Below, piece by piece: positions 1 through 9,874 of a stretch of 64,000 bases of DNA. Numbering within the stretch: the stretch's first letter is position 1; each line of letters begins with the position of its first letter. The notes under the pieces are model-generated. The model made no database searches. It was not told the origin of the DNA and saw only the letters and a list, made by a program, of their open reading frames with translations. This DNA is from Zygaena filipendulae (Eukaryota; Arthropoda; Insecta; Lepidoptera; Zygaenidae). Location: contig OU015674.1 in NCBI GenBank assembly GCA_907165275.2, positions 6,597,001-6,661,000 of the forward strand, given 5' to 3'. A program made the position numbers and the translations under genes.

Positions 1-116
1 CGGCGTGACGTCACGCGATATTTCAACTTAATGTATCTCCTTTATTTTGTGATTACGTAGGTAAATAATGAACAAACACCTGTCCAATATTTTTTATTAA
101 TTTACAAGACGGACTA
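1..116 (-). mobile_element. TTAGTCC-type MITE, cut by the window edge
   Basis: The right end reads GACGGACTAA and the body contains GTGACGTCAC. It is the same family as the copies at 33436, 48680, 49607 and 54447, here in minus orientation with one end outside the window. Confidence 0.7.
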
Positions 117-532
117 AAAATTTAAATTTGGTTGAAGGAATTCAAAGTCAATAGTGACCACCACTGACTTAAAACCAATAGTAAAATCTCAGAAACGGAT
201 CTAAAGAGTTGAACGACCGTTGGGCATTGCAGTAAGGTTACCTCAAAAAGGATTCTATTTTGATTTTATTCGTATCTATATTAGCTCAAAAACGTAAGTG
301 CACAATTTAATTAAGTAATCTTCAAAGAATGGAGAAAACGGGAAAACAAGCCAGTGTTTCTGCATTTTGTGTCAGCATTGCTCGTTCACGATTTTGGAAC
401 CCTTAACGATAACAAAATATGAAAACTTTTGTTACAATTATATTTTCGTATCGACTGTATGCTCATTAATATTATCACATAACATAAAGTTATTTTTTTA
501 TAATAAAACCACGATGGTATATAGGGTGCTCC

Positions 533-620
533 AAAAATAGCTGCAAATATTTATAGGGCTTAAAGTATACGTTATAAAATACAAAAAAAAATAAAAAAAA
601 AATACTACAAGTTTAGTAGT
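533..620 (+). repeat. Dispersed repeat fragment
   Basis: A stretch around AGCTGCAAATATTTATAGGG recurs in diverged form near 31220-31300 (AGCTGGAAATATTTACAGGG). Family unknown and no coding potential seen. Confidence 0.4.
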
Positions 621-789
621 TTTTCAGAACATAAATAAAATTAATTCATTGAAAAAACATCACCCTTAACAAATAGCTAATAACTACACTCACAAGGTAC
701 GCAAAAAATACACGTAGCCTGTGAATACGTATTAGGTACGCGCTACGCACAGAGCGAGCGATGTATAAGCTGGTCGAATACTACTCAGC

Positions 790-988
790 GGGGTTAGCCA
801 AGTTGACATTCTACAATCGTTAACGCATAGAAAACTAGAATAGAAAACTTTGGTCAGCCAATCAAAACTCTAGCTTTACGTGACCACTCGAAAACTAGAG
901 TTTTGATTGGCTGACCAAGTGACATGACGATTCGTTTCTTATGTTTTCTATGCGTTTACGATTGTAGAATGTCAACTTGGCTAACCCC
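790..988. mobile_element. Foldback MITE with about 45-bp arms
   Basis: The outer arms begin GGGGTTAGCCAAGTTGACAT and are mirrored at the right end (GTCAACTTGGCTAACCCC). A second inverted pair around AAAACTAGAG/CTCTAG with TTGATTGGCTGACC lies inside. The whole unit is nearly palindromic and non-coding. A diverged, interrupted copy of the same family frames 8328-9289. Confidence 0.75.
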
Positions 989-1196
989 GTAGGCCATTGG
1001 CCTTTTACCGCCAACTTACCTTCACAGGTTATTTTCTTTTTGATTGATTAATTTTGTTTGAATTTTTTTATTGTTTTTATCCTTTTTATTTTATGAACAT
1101 ATTTATAACGGTGTATACTTTCAACCCGCTAAATATTTGCAGATAATTTTAATATAACATTTAATATACGTTTTAGTTCATGTTGTACACAGGTAC

Positions 1197-1250
1197 AATT
1201 ATTGTAATTAATGTCAAAACTACAGAGTTTTGACATTAATTACAATAATT
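1197..1250. repeat. Perfect 25-bp hairpin
   Basis: Two 25-base arms (1197-1221 and 1226-1250) are exact inverted repeats around the 4-base loop ACAG. It is AT-rich and not in a gene. Confidence 0.85.
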
Positions 1251-1478
1251 ATTAAGATTTCATGTGGTACTTTTCTGTATCCGAGAATTCCCTGACGTTT
1301 ATGCAAAATTTCATGGTGATCGGTTGAGTCGTTAAGGCGAGAACTCTCTGTTTCTTACTATACTGTAGCATTCTATCAATGAAAGAATCTGTCTGCAAAG
1401 GAGTCGGTCTGGAATCCAGATATAATCGGTCATGGAAATAATTTAGTGGCCTAAAAGCGAATATAAGTTTTATATCAG

Positions 1479-1680
1479 TCGCCTGGTACTAAGAGTACAG
1501 ACTGCTTAGTTTGGGACCAGGTGGCGCTGTTTAAAAATGTCCAAGAACTACTCATAAAATCAAAGAAAGAGTTCAGCTTAAAAATAAGTGTATCAATACC
1601 TAATAATGCTTAGAAATTATCACACACACATGGTCCTAAACTAAACAGAGCTTGTAATATTATTGTACCAGTCACCTGAA
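1479..1680. repeat. Imperfect inverted repeat
   Basis: CTTAGTTTGGGACCAGGTGG near 1507 pairs with CCTAAACTAAACAGAGC near 1634, and the ends carry GCCTGGTAC / GTACCAGTCACC. It is probably an old foldback element. There is no coding sequence. Confidence 0.5.
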
Positions 1681-1747
1681 ATAATACTTTGGTATACATT
1701 GTTGTTTTTTTTTTCGTAAAACCCACATAATTATTTTTATTTTATAA

Positions 1748-2103
1748 AGGTGTCCCGTAAATCGACGTCTAGCCAGAACCGGGTGCTATAGGCAAAGTCA
1801 TAACTTAATAGAAAAACGTAAAAAAATTATCTTTGTAATTTTTTATAAACCCTGTGATGGTTTTTTAACTCCTGTTGCTACAAACCTCAATTTTTTTTTC
1901 AATTTTCTTCTTATCGTGTAATCCTGAATAGTTTTTCTGAAAACTACTGCTTAAAATTTAAGTTTTTGCCAATGAAGTTTTCAAAATTATTGCTTTCGTC
2001 TGTTTTCAATGACTGTCCTTTTATTTAAATAGGCATAGCAAAGATTTATATATTTTTATAGTTTTATATGGTTCTGACTTGACGTCGATTTACGGGACAT
2101 CCT
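1748..2103. mobile_element. MITE with about 33-bp imperfect terminal repeats
   Basis: The left end is GGTGTCCCGTAAATCGACGT and the right end is its complement (ACGTCGATTTACGGGACATC). About 350 bp of AT-rich non-coding DNA lies between. Superfamily not determined. Confidence 0.65.
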
Positions 2104-2589
2104 GTGTAACATCCAGACTTTGAAAACATCAATAATGTTCATTTTGTTGCGAGTATCAAAGCCGCGTCTGCTGGTGCAGCTGTCAGATCCACTTACACTA
2201 CATCGGCGATGCTGTCATAAAACAGTAAGAAAAAACACAGCTACACAGTACCTTACAGTACAGCAGAAGAGAGACGAAGAAGGAGAAAAGCCATTTATTC
2301 CATCACAAATCACAAGATGAATAGTATAGGTAGGTAAGTATAGATACGTTTGCTGTTCCACGACTGGGGAGCACAAAAGAATGGGCCATCAATTATCATC
2401 AATTACCTACAGAATCCGTAGAAGAAAAACATTTCAGGTGGAAACTTCTTTACTATAGTTTTCGATGCCTTGGGCAAACATTCCCAGTAATATATTTTAA
2501 ATATGGGTGGGTTTGTGGTTGTTAAGTTTTTATTAGATAAGCCGCTAAGTTGTTATTTAGTTAGCATAGATGAGCGCTTCCTAGAGCGC

Positions 2590-2905
2590 GATAATTTCTT
2601 TTTATTCATTTATTTATTTATTTATTTATCCACATATGTATTATAAACAATAGATATATACGCCAACAACCTTTTTATAGGTTTTTGGCGTTATATATTT
2701 ATTTATTTATAAGGTACAAAACATAGTGCAAACTTTTACAAATACAAAATTAAACCAAGTTACAAACAATCACCAGTCTACACCACAGCTGTACACAACA
2801 CTTAAGAAAAAAAAAGATAATAGGTAATTACATTATTATTAGTCAAATGCATTATTATTATATATTTGTGGATAAATAAATAAAAAGAATAATAAAATTC
2901 CTTAA
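2590..2905. repeat. Inverted repeat with TTTA microsatellite arms
   Basis: TTCTTTTTATTCATTTATTT...ATCCACATAT on the left is mirrored by TTTGTGGATAAATAAATAAA...AAGAA on the right. It may be a foldback element whose arms include a TTTA/AAAT microsatellite. Confidence 0.45.
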
Positions 2906-3108
2906 AATATTTACATGTTTATGTTATACCTACCACACAAGTTTTGTTATGGGAGAACTTGATGGTAGACAGAATCAACCATCCATTTAAAACGAATGGT
3001 TGAGCGATAAATCCTACAATCTTTTTTCAGATATTAGATACCAGTACTGAAGTCTACGCCGGAAAAAAATGTAAAATATTCGTTTTTAAATTATTTTATT
3101 TTATAAAT

Positions 3109-3343
3109 GGAAATAGATAAGCAATAGTGTGTTAACCCACACTGGAGAAATTTTGAGTAAATTGAAGTTTTAAAATTATAGCGCCATTTTGTTTCAACAT
3201 TTTTATGTTCAATATTTAGTTACATATTTGAAAAATGTAATAAGGTAAACACATAATTAAAAAACGTTCTCTAACTCTCAATAAATCGTTCTGAATCAAT
3301 AACTTTTTTTTGTGGGTCAACATGTTATTGCTTATCTGCGTCC
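3109..3343 (+). mobile_element. ANNT-TSD MITE, copy 1
   Basis: The element starts GGAAATAGATAAGCAATAG and ends CTTATCTGCGTCC. Target duplication AAAT sits at 3105-3108 and 3344-3347. It belongs to a family of about 235 bp with eight copies in this window. Confidence 0.85.
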
Positions 3344-3349
3344 AAATAT

Positions 3350-4247
3350 TGAGTGCAGTTCGTGAGACAAGAAAATATAGCTATATGAATTATGAAGTAT
3401 GTTATTGGTAGGTAATTAAACTAAAAAAGCGGCCATAGAGCAACAAAATATTTATTACAGTTTTCACAAAAACTAGTTACTCGAAGGTAAAGACATATAA
3501 AAGTGGCGAGTTCCAAAAGGTCTCATATCAAATTTCTTATGAAAAGATAACGAAAGACAAAAAAAGGAGGCGACAAATTTTAATTGCAACTGAAGAACGG
3601 CCAGCAGATGAGAGTCTCGACTTTGTAGAGCTTAAAAAAAGCGGAGATAATTGTAATTAACCCAATTAAGATGTCCCTCTAATGAAGTTATTTGGACGGC
3701 TTTTTTTCTTAACTTCGAAGACGCAATTTAAGTTTGCCAAGTGTTTTTAGGTGATTCTTTGGATTTTTTAACTTGGTCATTTTTCTTTGAGACCCAGGTG
3801 GATGTGTGAGTGGCTTTTTTCAAATAGGAAAAATCATTATTCTTTAATAATATCACATTAGCTAATCAGTCCTTCGGAATGTAATCAAAATAACACAGAG
3901 TTTTCTTAAAATACCTTGCAATTGGTTTGTCTTCGATCGATTAATTCCGAGAAGTTGAGCCAGGTATTGCCATGTTTCACATTGCAATTAAGAAATGGCA
4001 ACACCAAATTTACATAATGGCCCTGCTGGTTCTATACTAAGTGGAGGCACAGATAATAATGCGTACGTATATACTAGAAACTTAGGTATGCCAAGGATAT
4101 GGGGACAACTTTTTACTGATAAATACTTTTTTAATGGCTCGGTTGTCAAGAGTAGTTACATTGGACCATTTTTTTCTATATTAGTAAGGTGTTTTCAGAA
4201 ATGTATCGAATGTTCCTATGGTACCACCTGAAGGATAATAACTTTTT
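3350..4247. other. Intergenic, nothing recognised
   Basis: AT-rich sequence. A reading frame at 3995-4231 overlaps a fragment (TTTACATAATGGCCCTGCTG) that recurs at about 27860, so I regard it as repeat-derived and not a gene. Confidence 0.5.
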
Positions 4248-4372
4248 TTTTATGTCTTAGGGGGCAAACGGGCAAGTGGTACACCTGATGGTAAGTGATT
4301 ACCGCCGCCCATAGACATCTGCAACACCAGAAGGCATGCAGGCGTGTTGCAATTCCACTTGATATGAAAAAT
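4248..4372 (+). repeat. Lepidopteran dispersed repeat (CACCTGATGG family)
   Basis: A block with GGGGGCAAACGGGCAAG, CACCTGATGGTAAGTG and CCGCCGCCCATAG recurs at 16788 and 53390. It is likely a 3' remnant of a retroposon. Confidence 0.7.
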
Positions 4373-4622
4373 AAAATTGGTTCGGTATTTTTTTTGTCAT
4401 AAAATCATGCTCGCGATTTTACGAGACGTCAGCTGTCGCCTGTGGTTACCTCTTGTGGGCTGATAAATGACCCCTAAAGTAGGTTATGGGTGATCGGGAA
4501 GTAAACAGGTAGGTACCTAGGTATTTGTTTGTTTCGACAGATACTATGTATATGCAACGTGTTAATGAATTAACTGAAAACTAGAAACTTCCGAATCAAT
4601 CGCACCACATTTATAGGTCTAA

Positions 4623-4848
4623 CGGCCGCACTTAGAGTCGACTTTAATGATTACTTAGTTAAGTATTCATTTTTAAAACAAAATTGCCGCAACCTGAGAC
4701 GTTCAGTAAATTAATGTTAATTGGCTAATTAATGAGATGTAACTTAATTAGTTAAATGCCAATTAACAATAATTTATTAAACTTGTCTGGTTGCGGTGGT
4801 TTTGTTACTTAACTAAGTAATCATTAAAGTCGACTCTGAGTGCGGCGG
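4623..4848. mobile_element. Palindromic Harbinger-like MITE, copy 1
   Basis: Long inverted arms include GTCGACTTTAATGATTACTT. The element is flanked by TAA at 4620-4622 and 4849-4851, consistent with the 3-bp TWA duplications of PIF/Harbinger. Other copies are at 26597 and 50424. Confidence 0.75.
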
Positions 4849-5504
4849 TAAATAATTTATAATACTACGCCGCCCGCAGCAAAAAACGTAGACACGTAGG
4901 TGCGGGCGTAGCGCTTGAAATTTCGTAGATAGGTCACCTCCAAACTAATGTTGAATAACTTTTAAACTACGCATATTAATTTTTTCGACGTAATTTATAT
5001 TTTAGTCACATTATTGTTTATTTATTTAAATGGGGTGTATCTATCAGGTTTTTGGTTAATTCATTAACACGTTGTATATCGCAACTATGCGATAAGACCG
5101 CCATTTGCTTTCTCCTTTTCTTTAGGTACCTACTTTAATATTATTATTTTATGTGCAATAAAGGATTAAATAAATAAATAAATAAATAAGTATATAATAG
5201 CTGTTCCCCCCGCGGTTTTATCTATCATGAAATTCGGTATTTTCGCGAAAACTTATATGGTATTTTTTTGCTAAAATTTGCAAAAATATTTTAAATCGTC
5301 TGAAGTCTTTATGTTGTTGAGAAATTTATAACATTTTAACTCTTTTATTTCGATAATATCTAATTATTTTTTCTTCGGTTTATGTCTGGTATTCTAAAAC
5401 TATATACGTACTAAAAATAAGCCAATGATTTTGTGTTAGGTATGTAACCTACATAATTATGTCACAGTAAAGGTATACATTATAAGTACTTACTTAATAT
5501 GTAC

Positions 5505-5660
5505 TAGCTGTCCCCCGTGGTTTCACCCGCTATGACACTCGGGATTATTGTAGTTTCCTATAAGTGGAAGAATTTTCAAAATCGGTTCAGTAGATCTAAA
5601 GGTTACCCCCTACAACTGCACAAACTCACAGTTTACTTTACCTCTTTATAATATTAGTAT
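5505..5660 (-). mobile_element. Helitron-like fragment (Lep1-type)
   Basis: Reading the minus strand, the unit ends in a GC hairpin followed by CTAG. The plus strand shows CTAGCTGTCCCCCGTGGTTTC then the family body. It is 5'-truncated. Confidence 0.6.
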
Positions 5661-5767
5661 AAATAACATAGCAATATATCAATCTTTAATTTGTAAATTG
5701 TACACAGAATATTAACAAAAAAATCAGTAGCCAGTTTTGATACACGTTCAATTTATTCATATATCCA

Positions 5768-6034
5768 CGACCCGTTTGGCGCAGAGGTCACCATGCCTAC
5801 CCGCTAATCAAGGGGTTCCGGGTTCGATTCCCGGTGGGGGTAGACTTTGTGTGATGAACACAGGGTTCCATTTTCCAGTCTGGGTGTGTTTATATATCTA
5901 TAGTATAATATATAAGTAATTCTATGTAGTATATACCACGTTTGCTTGGTTTCCACGACACAAGCTAATAATAGCTTACTGTGTGATCAAGTAGATCTGT
6001 GTGTTGTGATGTGGATTATTATTATTATTATTAT
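5768..6034 (+). mobile_element. tRNA-derived SINE, full length
   Basis: The head has a pol III A box (TGGCGCAGAGG at 5777) and a B box (GGTTCGATTCC at 5821). A family-specific body follows, shared with 63531-63750, and then an (ATT)n tail. The head is tRNA-like, but the body and tail show it is a retroposon and not a functional tRNA gene. Confidence 0.85.
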
Positions 6035-6294
6035 CCGAAAGGGAATATATTATTATTTTCATCATAAAATAAGAGTATAAAAAAGGGAGCGAATTTATCG
6101 AGTGGTAACAATAATAAAATCCTTTATTTTCATGAATAGACAAGTTACGGGATGGGACGTAAGTCTTTGTGCAGAACTGGTAAATTATTGTGGTTGTAAT
6201 GTGAGTACAGGGTGACCACTGACTTTGAGAAGCTGACTTGTTAAATGAATAAAGTTTTCTTTTACGTTGATTTTTTTTAACAACAAAAAAATTT

Positions 6295-6356
6295 AAAAGC
6301 ACAGTGTTATCCTCGGGAGAAAGAAGTCTTTCTCCCGAGGATAACACTGTGCTTTT
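6295..6356. repeat. Perfect 30-bp hairpin with 2-base loop
   Basis: Arms 6295-6324 and 6327-6356 are exact inverted repeats around AG. The centre reads GAGAAAGAAGTCTTTCTC. No similarity continues outside the arms. Confidence 0.85.
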
Positions 6357-6954
6357 CATTACGAATATAAGGAAAGTCAAAATAAAAATAGTAATTAGCT
6401 AAAGAAAAAAAATGAGTGAATTTTATTTTACATAAATCAACCATTAGGTGTGCTACTGGCCAGTATGCCCCTATGACATAAAAAAAAACTTGATTTTCTG
6501 CAGTATCCAGCTGTCAGATGAAAGCGATTCTCCCTAGGGCTGAAAAGTGTTACTTTCAACCCGCTTCTCAGGCAACTTCAGACCTACTTTCCGAGTATGA
6601 GTAATGAAAAATACATAGAAACGGGTGGTTATAATAATTGTAATTCCAAAAAGAGCCTCACATAACTATTAACTCGGAGAAAAAATATTTTACTTAGACT
6701 TTGAATACACAGTTTATGTGGTTAAAACGAAAACCAGTGAACTATGAATTACGGTCGAATAGTTGAAGCAAACGACTGAAACATGCAAACTGATTGGTTC
6801 AGTAACAGATTCATGGCCGTGTAAATAGTGAAAAGTTAGCAAATAATAGAGCATCGACTGTAGAAATAGATGGTTGGTATATCAAGGGTCATAAAACATG
6901 CTAATATTATTGGCAATTCCACTTGAAACGAGTCAGGAGTAAAACTCGGTTCAT

Positions 6955-7480
6955 CCTAAATATTATAAATGCGAAAGTGAGTTTGTTTACTGGTTACGCT
7001 TTCATGCCTTAACCATTGTCATGAAAATTTTGCATACACGTCTTCAGGGGTGCGGAAAGGACATATACTATACTAGCTGACCCCCGCGGTTTCACCCGCA
7101 GTTGTTTCGGAATTCACGCGGGAATTACAGGTTAAAAAGTACTATGTCACTCAGGATCACTTTAGCTTCCTATTTATAAGTGAAAGAATTTTCAAAAACA
7201 GTTCAGTACATCCATAGATTACAAATTCACAATCTCCGGAGTCCCCGCAGGAATTCCGGGTTAAAAAGTACCCGATGTCACTCAGGATCACTGTAGCTTC
7301 CTATAAGTGAAAGAATTTTCAAAATCGGTTCAGTAGATCCAGAGATTACCCCCTACAACGTCACAAACTCACAAACTATTGCTCTTTATAATATGATATG
7401 GATAATATGATTAAGATACCTATACGAATTTCCCGCGAGAACCCCGAAATTAGCGCGCGTGAAACCGCGGGTCCTAGTTA
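6955..7480. mobile_element. Cluster of Helitron-like fragments
   Basis: A plus-oriented 5' part (ATTATAAATGCGAAAGTG at about 6961) meets minus-oriented 3' ends (CTAGCTGACCCCCGCGG at about 7074). A second body copy follows around 7240-7390, and a GC-hairpin/CTAG remnant lies at 7440-7490. It looks like repeated insertion into related copies. Confidence 0.55.
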
Positions 7481-7490
7481 GCTAGTTTTA

Positions 7491-8327
7491 TATAGACTGT
7501 AGTCAGTACATAAAAGTGAATTTAAATATGGACAAAATCTTCCGATTAGTGGTGGAGACTGGAGTTCGAAGCTACAGTAGCGTGGATCAGGGTATGAAGA
7601 ACAAAAGAAGAAAGAGTACCTACAGGAGCAGGATTTCGAGTATACTTAGTTTGAAGTATATATTTTGATTAGATATTGAAGATAGTTTTTAAATCTAAGA
7701 AAGGAAGCTGTTTAGTACACAGCTTCCTTTTGCAAATAAATGTTTATTTTTATTATTAGGATCAGTATTTATTTATTTATTCAAAAGAACGACCAACAAA
7801 GCATACACCGTAACATCGGTAGTGATATCATATTGGATATTATAATAAAAAAAATTACGGCACTGCCTCAATTATGCACGAGAGAAAGCAGCAATAAATG
7901 TACACAAAATAAAAATACAAAATAGGTCACGTTGTGGTTGCTTTAAAAAATAATCTGAGAAAAAAGAACATGGCAGTAAAGGCGACGCCCAAGAATAATA
8001 AATTTTGAATTTAGATAAAAAGGACTAGCTACCTCCATGGTCCTTAGTAGAGCTTGTCTTAACTAAAATGACGCGCCCCACTACTTAATTAGCAATTTTA
8101 GATGTGCGATATTATGTATTGATAATATCTCTTTAATAGTGTGAGTGCGGCGACAGTAGGTATTGCACACTTGTGATGAATAGACAGACCAGATTTATAT
8201 TTGCCGTATCTATATTTTAACGGTTGTGCGTGAGCGTATACCCGATGGAGGAGCGCTTCATTTTGGCTTAGACAAGCTCTACCACGTTACGCACTCTACT
8301 TACAAGCAAGACTTTTCTTTTCTGCCC
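7491..8327. other. Intergenic, nothing recognised
   Basis: AT-rich sequence without convincing coding potential or clear element ends. Confidence 0.5.
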
Positions 8328-8411
8328 CTTAACAAAGGTGAAAATTTACAAGCGTTAACGTATAGAAAACTAAAGAACAAATCGGTATATCACATTGTCA
8401 TGCAAAATCGT

Positions 8412-9200
8412 CCTAACCAGAGGCGTCTTTACCTATAGTGCAGGGTGTGCGGCGCACACGGGCGCCGGGTCTAAGGGGGCGCCGCGCGCCGAGCGCGAGC
8501 GCCCTTGCGACACATCAGAAGATGCGTCGCTCTCAAAGACCCTGCGCCCGCCGTGGCCGACGCCGGGCGCGCGGTAGCAAAGCAAAACTACTCCTTTTCC
8601 TACCTACTCTATTTAAATTTACACAATTACTTTTGTTTCAACATGAAAGCAGCCTTAACTTAAAACAGATAATAAAAGATTAAATTGGCGTAATGTCGCA
8701 TCGCTACCAAAGGCGGGTGCCGGCATCGGCACCTGTTTGTTTTGATTCGTTTGACAACACGCCGCGGCCGACAATCATTGCTAACTCTGCTGTATTAGAA
8801 TGCTATAAAGTTCAAATTAAATTTCCCAGGGACGTGCGGCGGTGTTAGGTAAAATAGAGCAAATCTCTTGAGGGGTGTTTCTACTCATGAAACTGAACAA
8901 CTTTCCCCAAGGAACCCATATCGAATTCTCAAAAAAAAAACAATTTGGACTTTGTATGGATATTTGGCCAATCAGCTGACCGCTCCCATACAAAGTACAA
9001 TTTTTTTTTTGAGAATTCGATATGCGTTCCCTGGGGAAAGTTGTTTAGTTTCATGAGTAGTATCACCCCTTAAGAGATTTGCTCTATTTTACCTAACACC
9101 CTGTATAACTGTTAGTATTCCATTTTGACCCCGCTCGAGGGCGCCAGATTACTGGCTGCACACGGGCGCCACAAGGGCTAGAGACGCCTCTGGTCCTAAC
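8412..9200. mobile_element. GC-rich element with CCAGAGGCGTCT ends (middle layer)
   Basis: CCAGAGGCGTCT near 8418 is inverted as AGACGCCTCTGG near 9182. GCACACGGGCGCC occurs near both ends. The 8440-8580 part is strikingly GC-rich against an AT-rich background. The frames across it look like by-products of GC content. Confidence 0.5.
8841..9100. mobile_element. Foldback MITE with about 110-bp arms (inner layer)
   Basis: GGTGTTAGGTAAAATAGAGC at the left is mirrored by GCTCTATTTTACCTAACACC at the right. The arms continue through CTCATGAAACT and ATCGAATTCTC for about 110 bp each. Confidence 0.8.
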
Positions 9201-9591
9201 AAAACTGTACCTATTTTAACATAAGGATTCCGTTCCATAGCCTTCTATGCGTTTACGATTTATAGATTGACAACATGGCTAAAAGGGCTGGTCTTTTCCG
9301 GTTTATTTTCACAGGGTGTAAAAATATTAAGTTTCAAGGTTGTGCTTTTATATCGGATAGTTCTAAATAAATTATTTCTGCAGACCAACTCTGTACCTCA
9401 AACGTCAAATTACTGTGCAATTTGTTGCGTACATTTTTTTCTGCTGCAGAGCAACGGACATAAAAATGCACTTTCGCATGTTAAGTGAAATGGCCGCTGT
9501 GGAATGGAGTAAATGAAAATTGATATTCAATTTTTAGACTATATGTACCGGTTTACTGAATTTTTTTTAAATAAACAAAGATTTATTAAAG

Positions 9592-9874
9592 TGTAAAAGA
9601 CTTAGGGTCTCGTAGAATAATAAAAAATGGACTTGATAGCAAAACCTTTATATTAAAGCTTCCACAATGTTGGTTAAAAGAAATTAAATAAAATTAAACG
9701 ATAGCACGTCGCAATTAAAGGTGCGCGCGTGCATGTGAGGCGCGGGTTGAAGCCGAGAATGAAGTACTAGGCGCCCGTGGCTGTGGTAGGAGCGGCGGTG
9801 GGACGGAGTCAGCACCGAACCGGTTTTACGAGCGTACCGCCCCCGCTTCCCCGTCGGTAGATGCGGCCGCAACA
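9592..9874 (-). repeat. 3' LTR of the BEL element
   Basis: This 283-bp copy matches 16144-16426. The 3' end of the gag-pol frame runs about 49 bases into it, so the last residues of the protein are encoded by the LTR. Confidence 0.93.

Larger units (their letters stand above)
8328..9289. mobile_element. Interrupted copy of the 790-988 foldback family (outer layer of a nest)
   Basis: The left arm (ACAAGCGTTAACGTATAGAA at 8350) and right arm (TTCTATGCGTTTACGATTTA at 9243) match the arms of the element at 790-988. About 800 bp of other inserted elements separates them. Confidence 0.6.

Noticed and set aside
5768..5845. tRNA gene
   Set aside because: A and B boxes are present, but the body and tail match a second copy at 63531. 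It is a SINE.
6295..6356. Pre-miRNA
   Set aside because: The stem is perfect with a 2-base loop and no bulges or extended lower stem, unlike miRNA precursors.
5976..6380. 134-codon minus-strand frame
   Set aside because: It runs through a SINE tail of ATT repeats (poly-Asn) and the perfect hairpin.
8395..8683. Two overlapping plus-strand frames in a GC-rich block
   Set aside because: Composition-driven and inside a nested repeat. No homology or splice context recognised.
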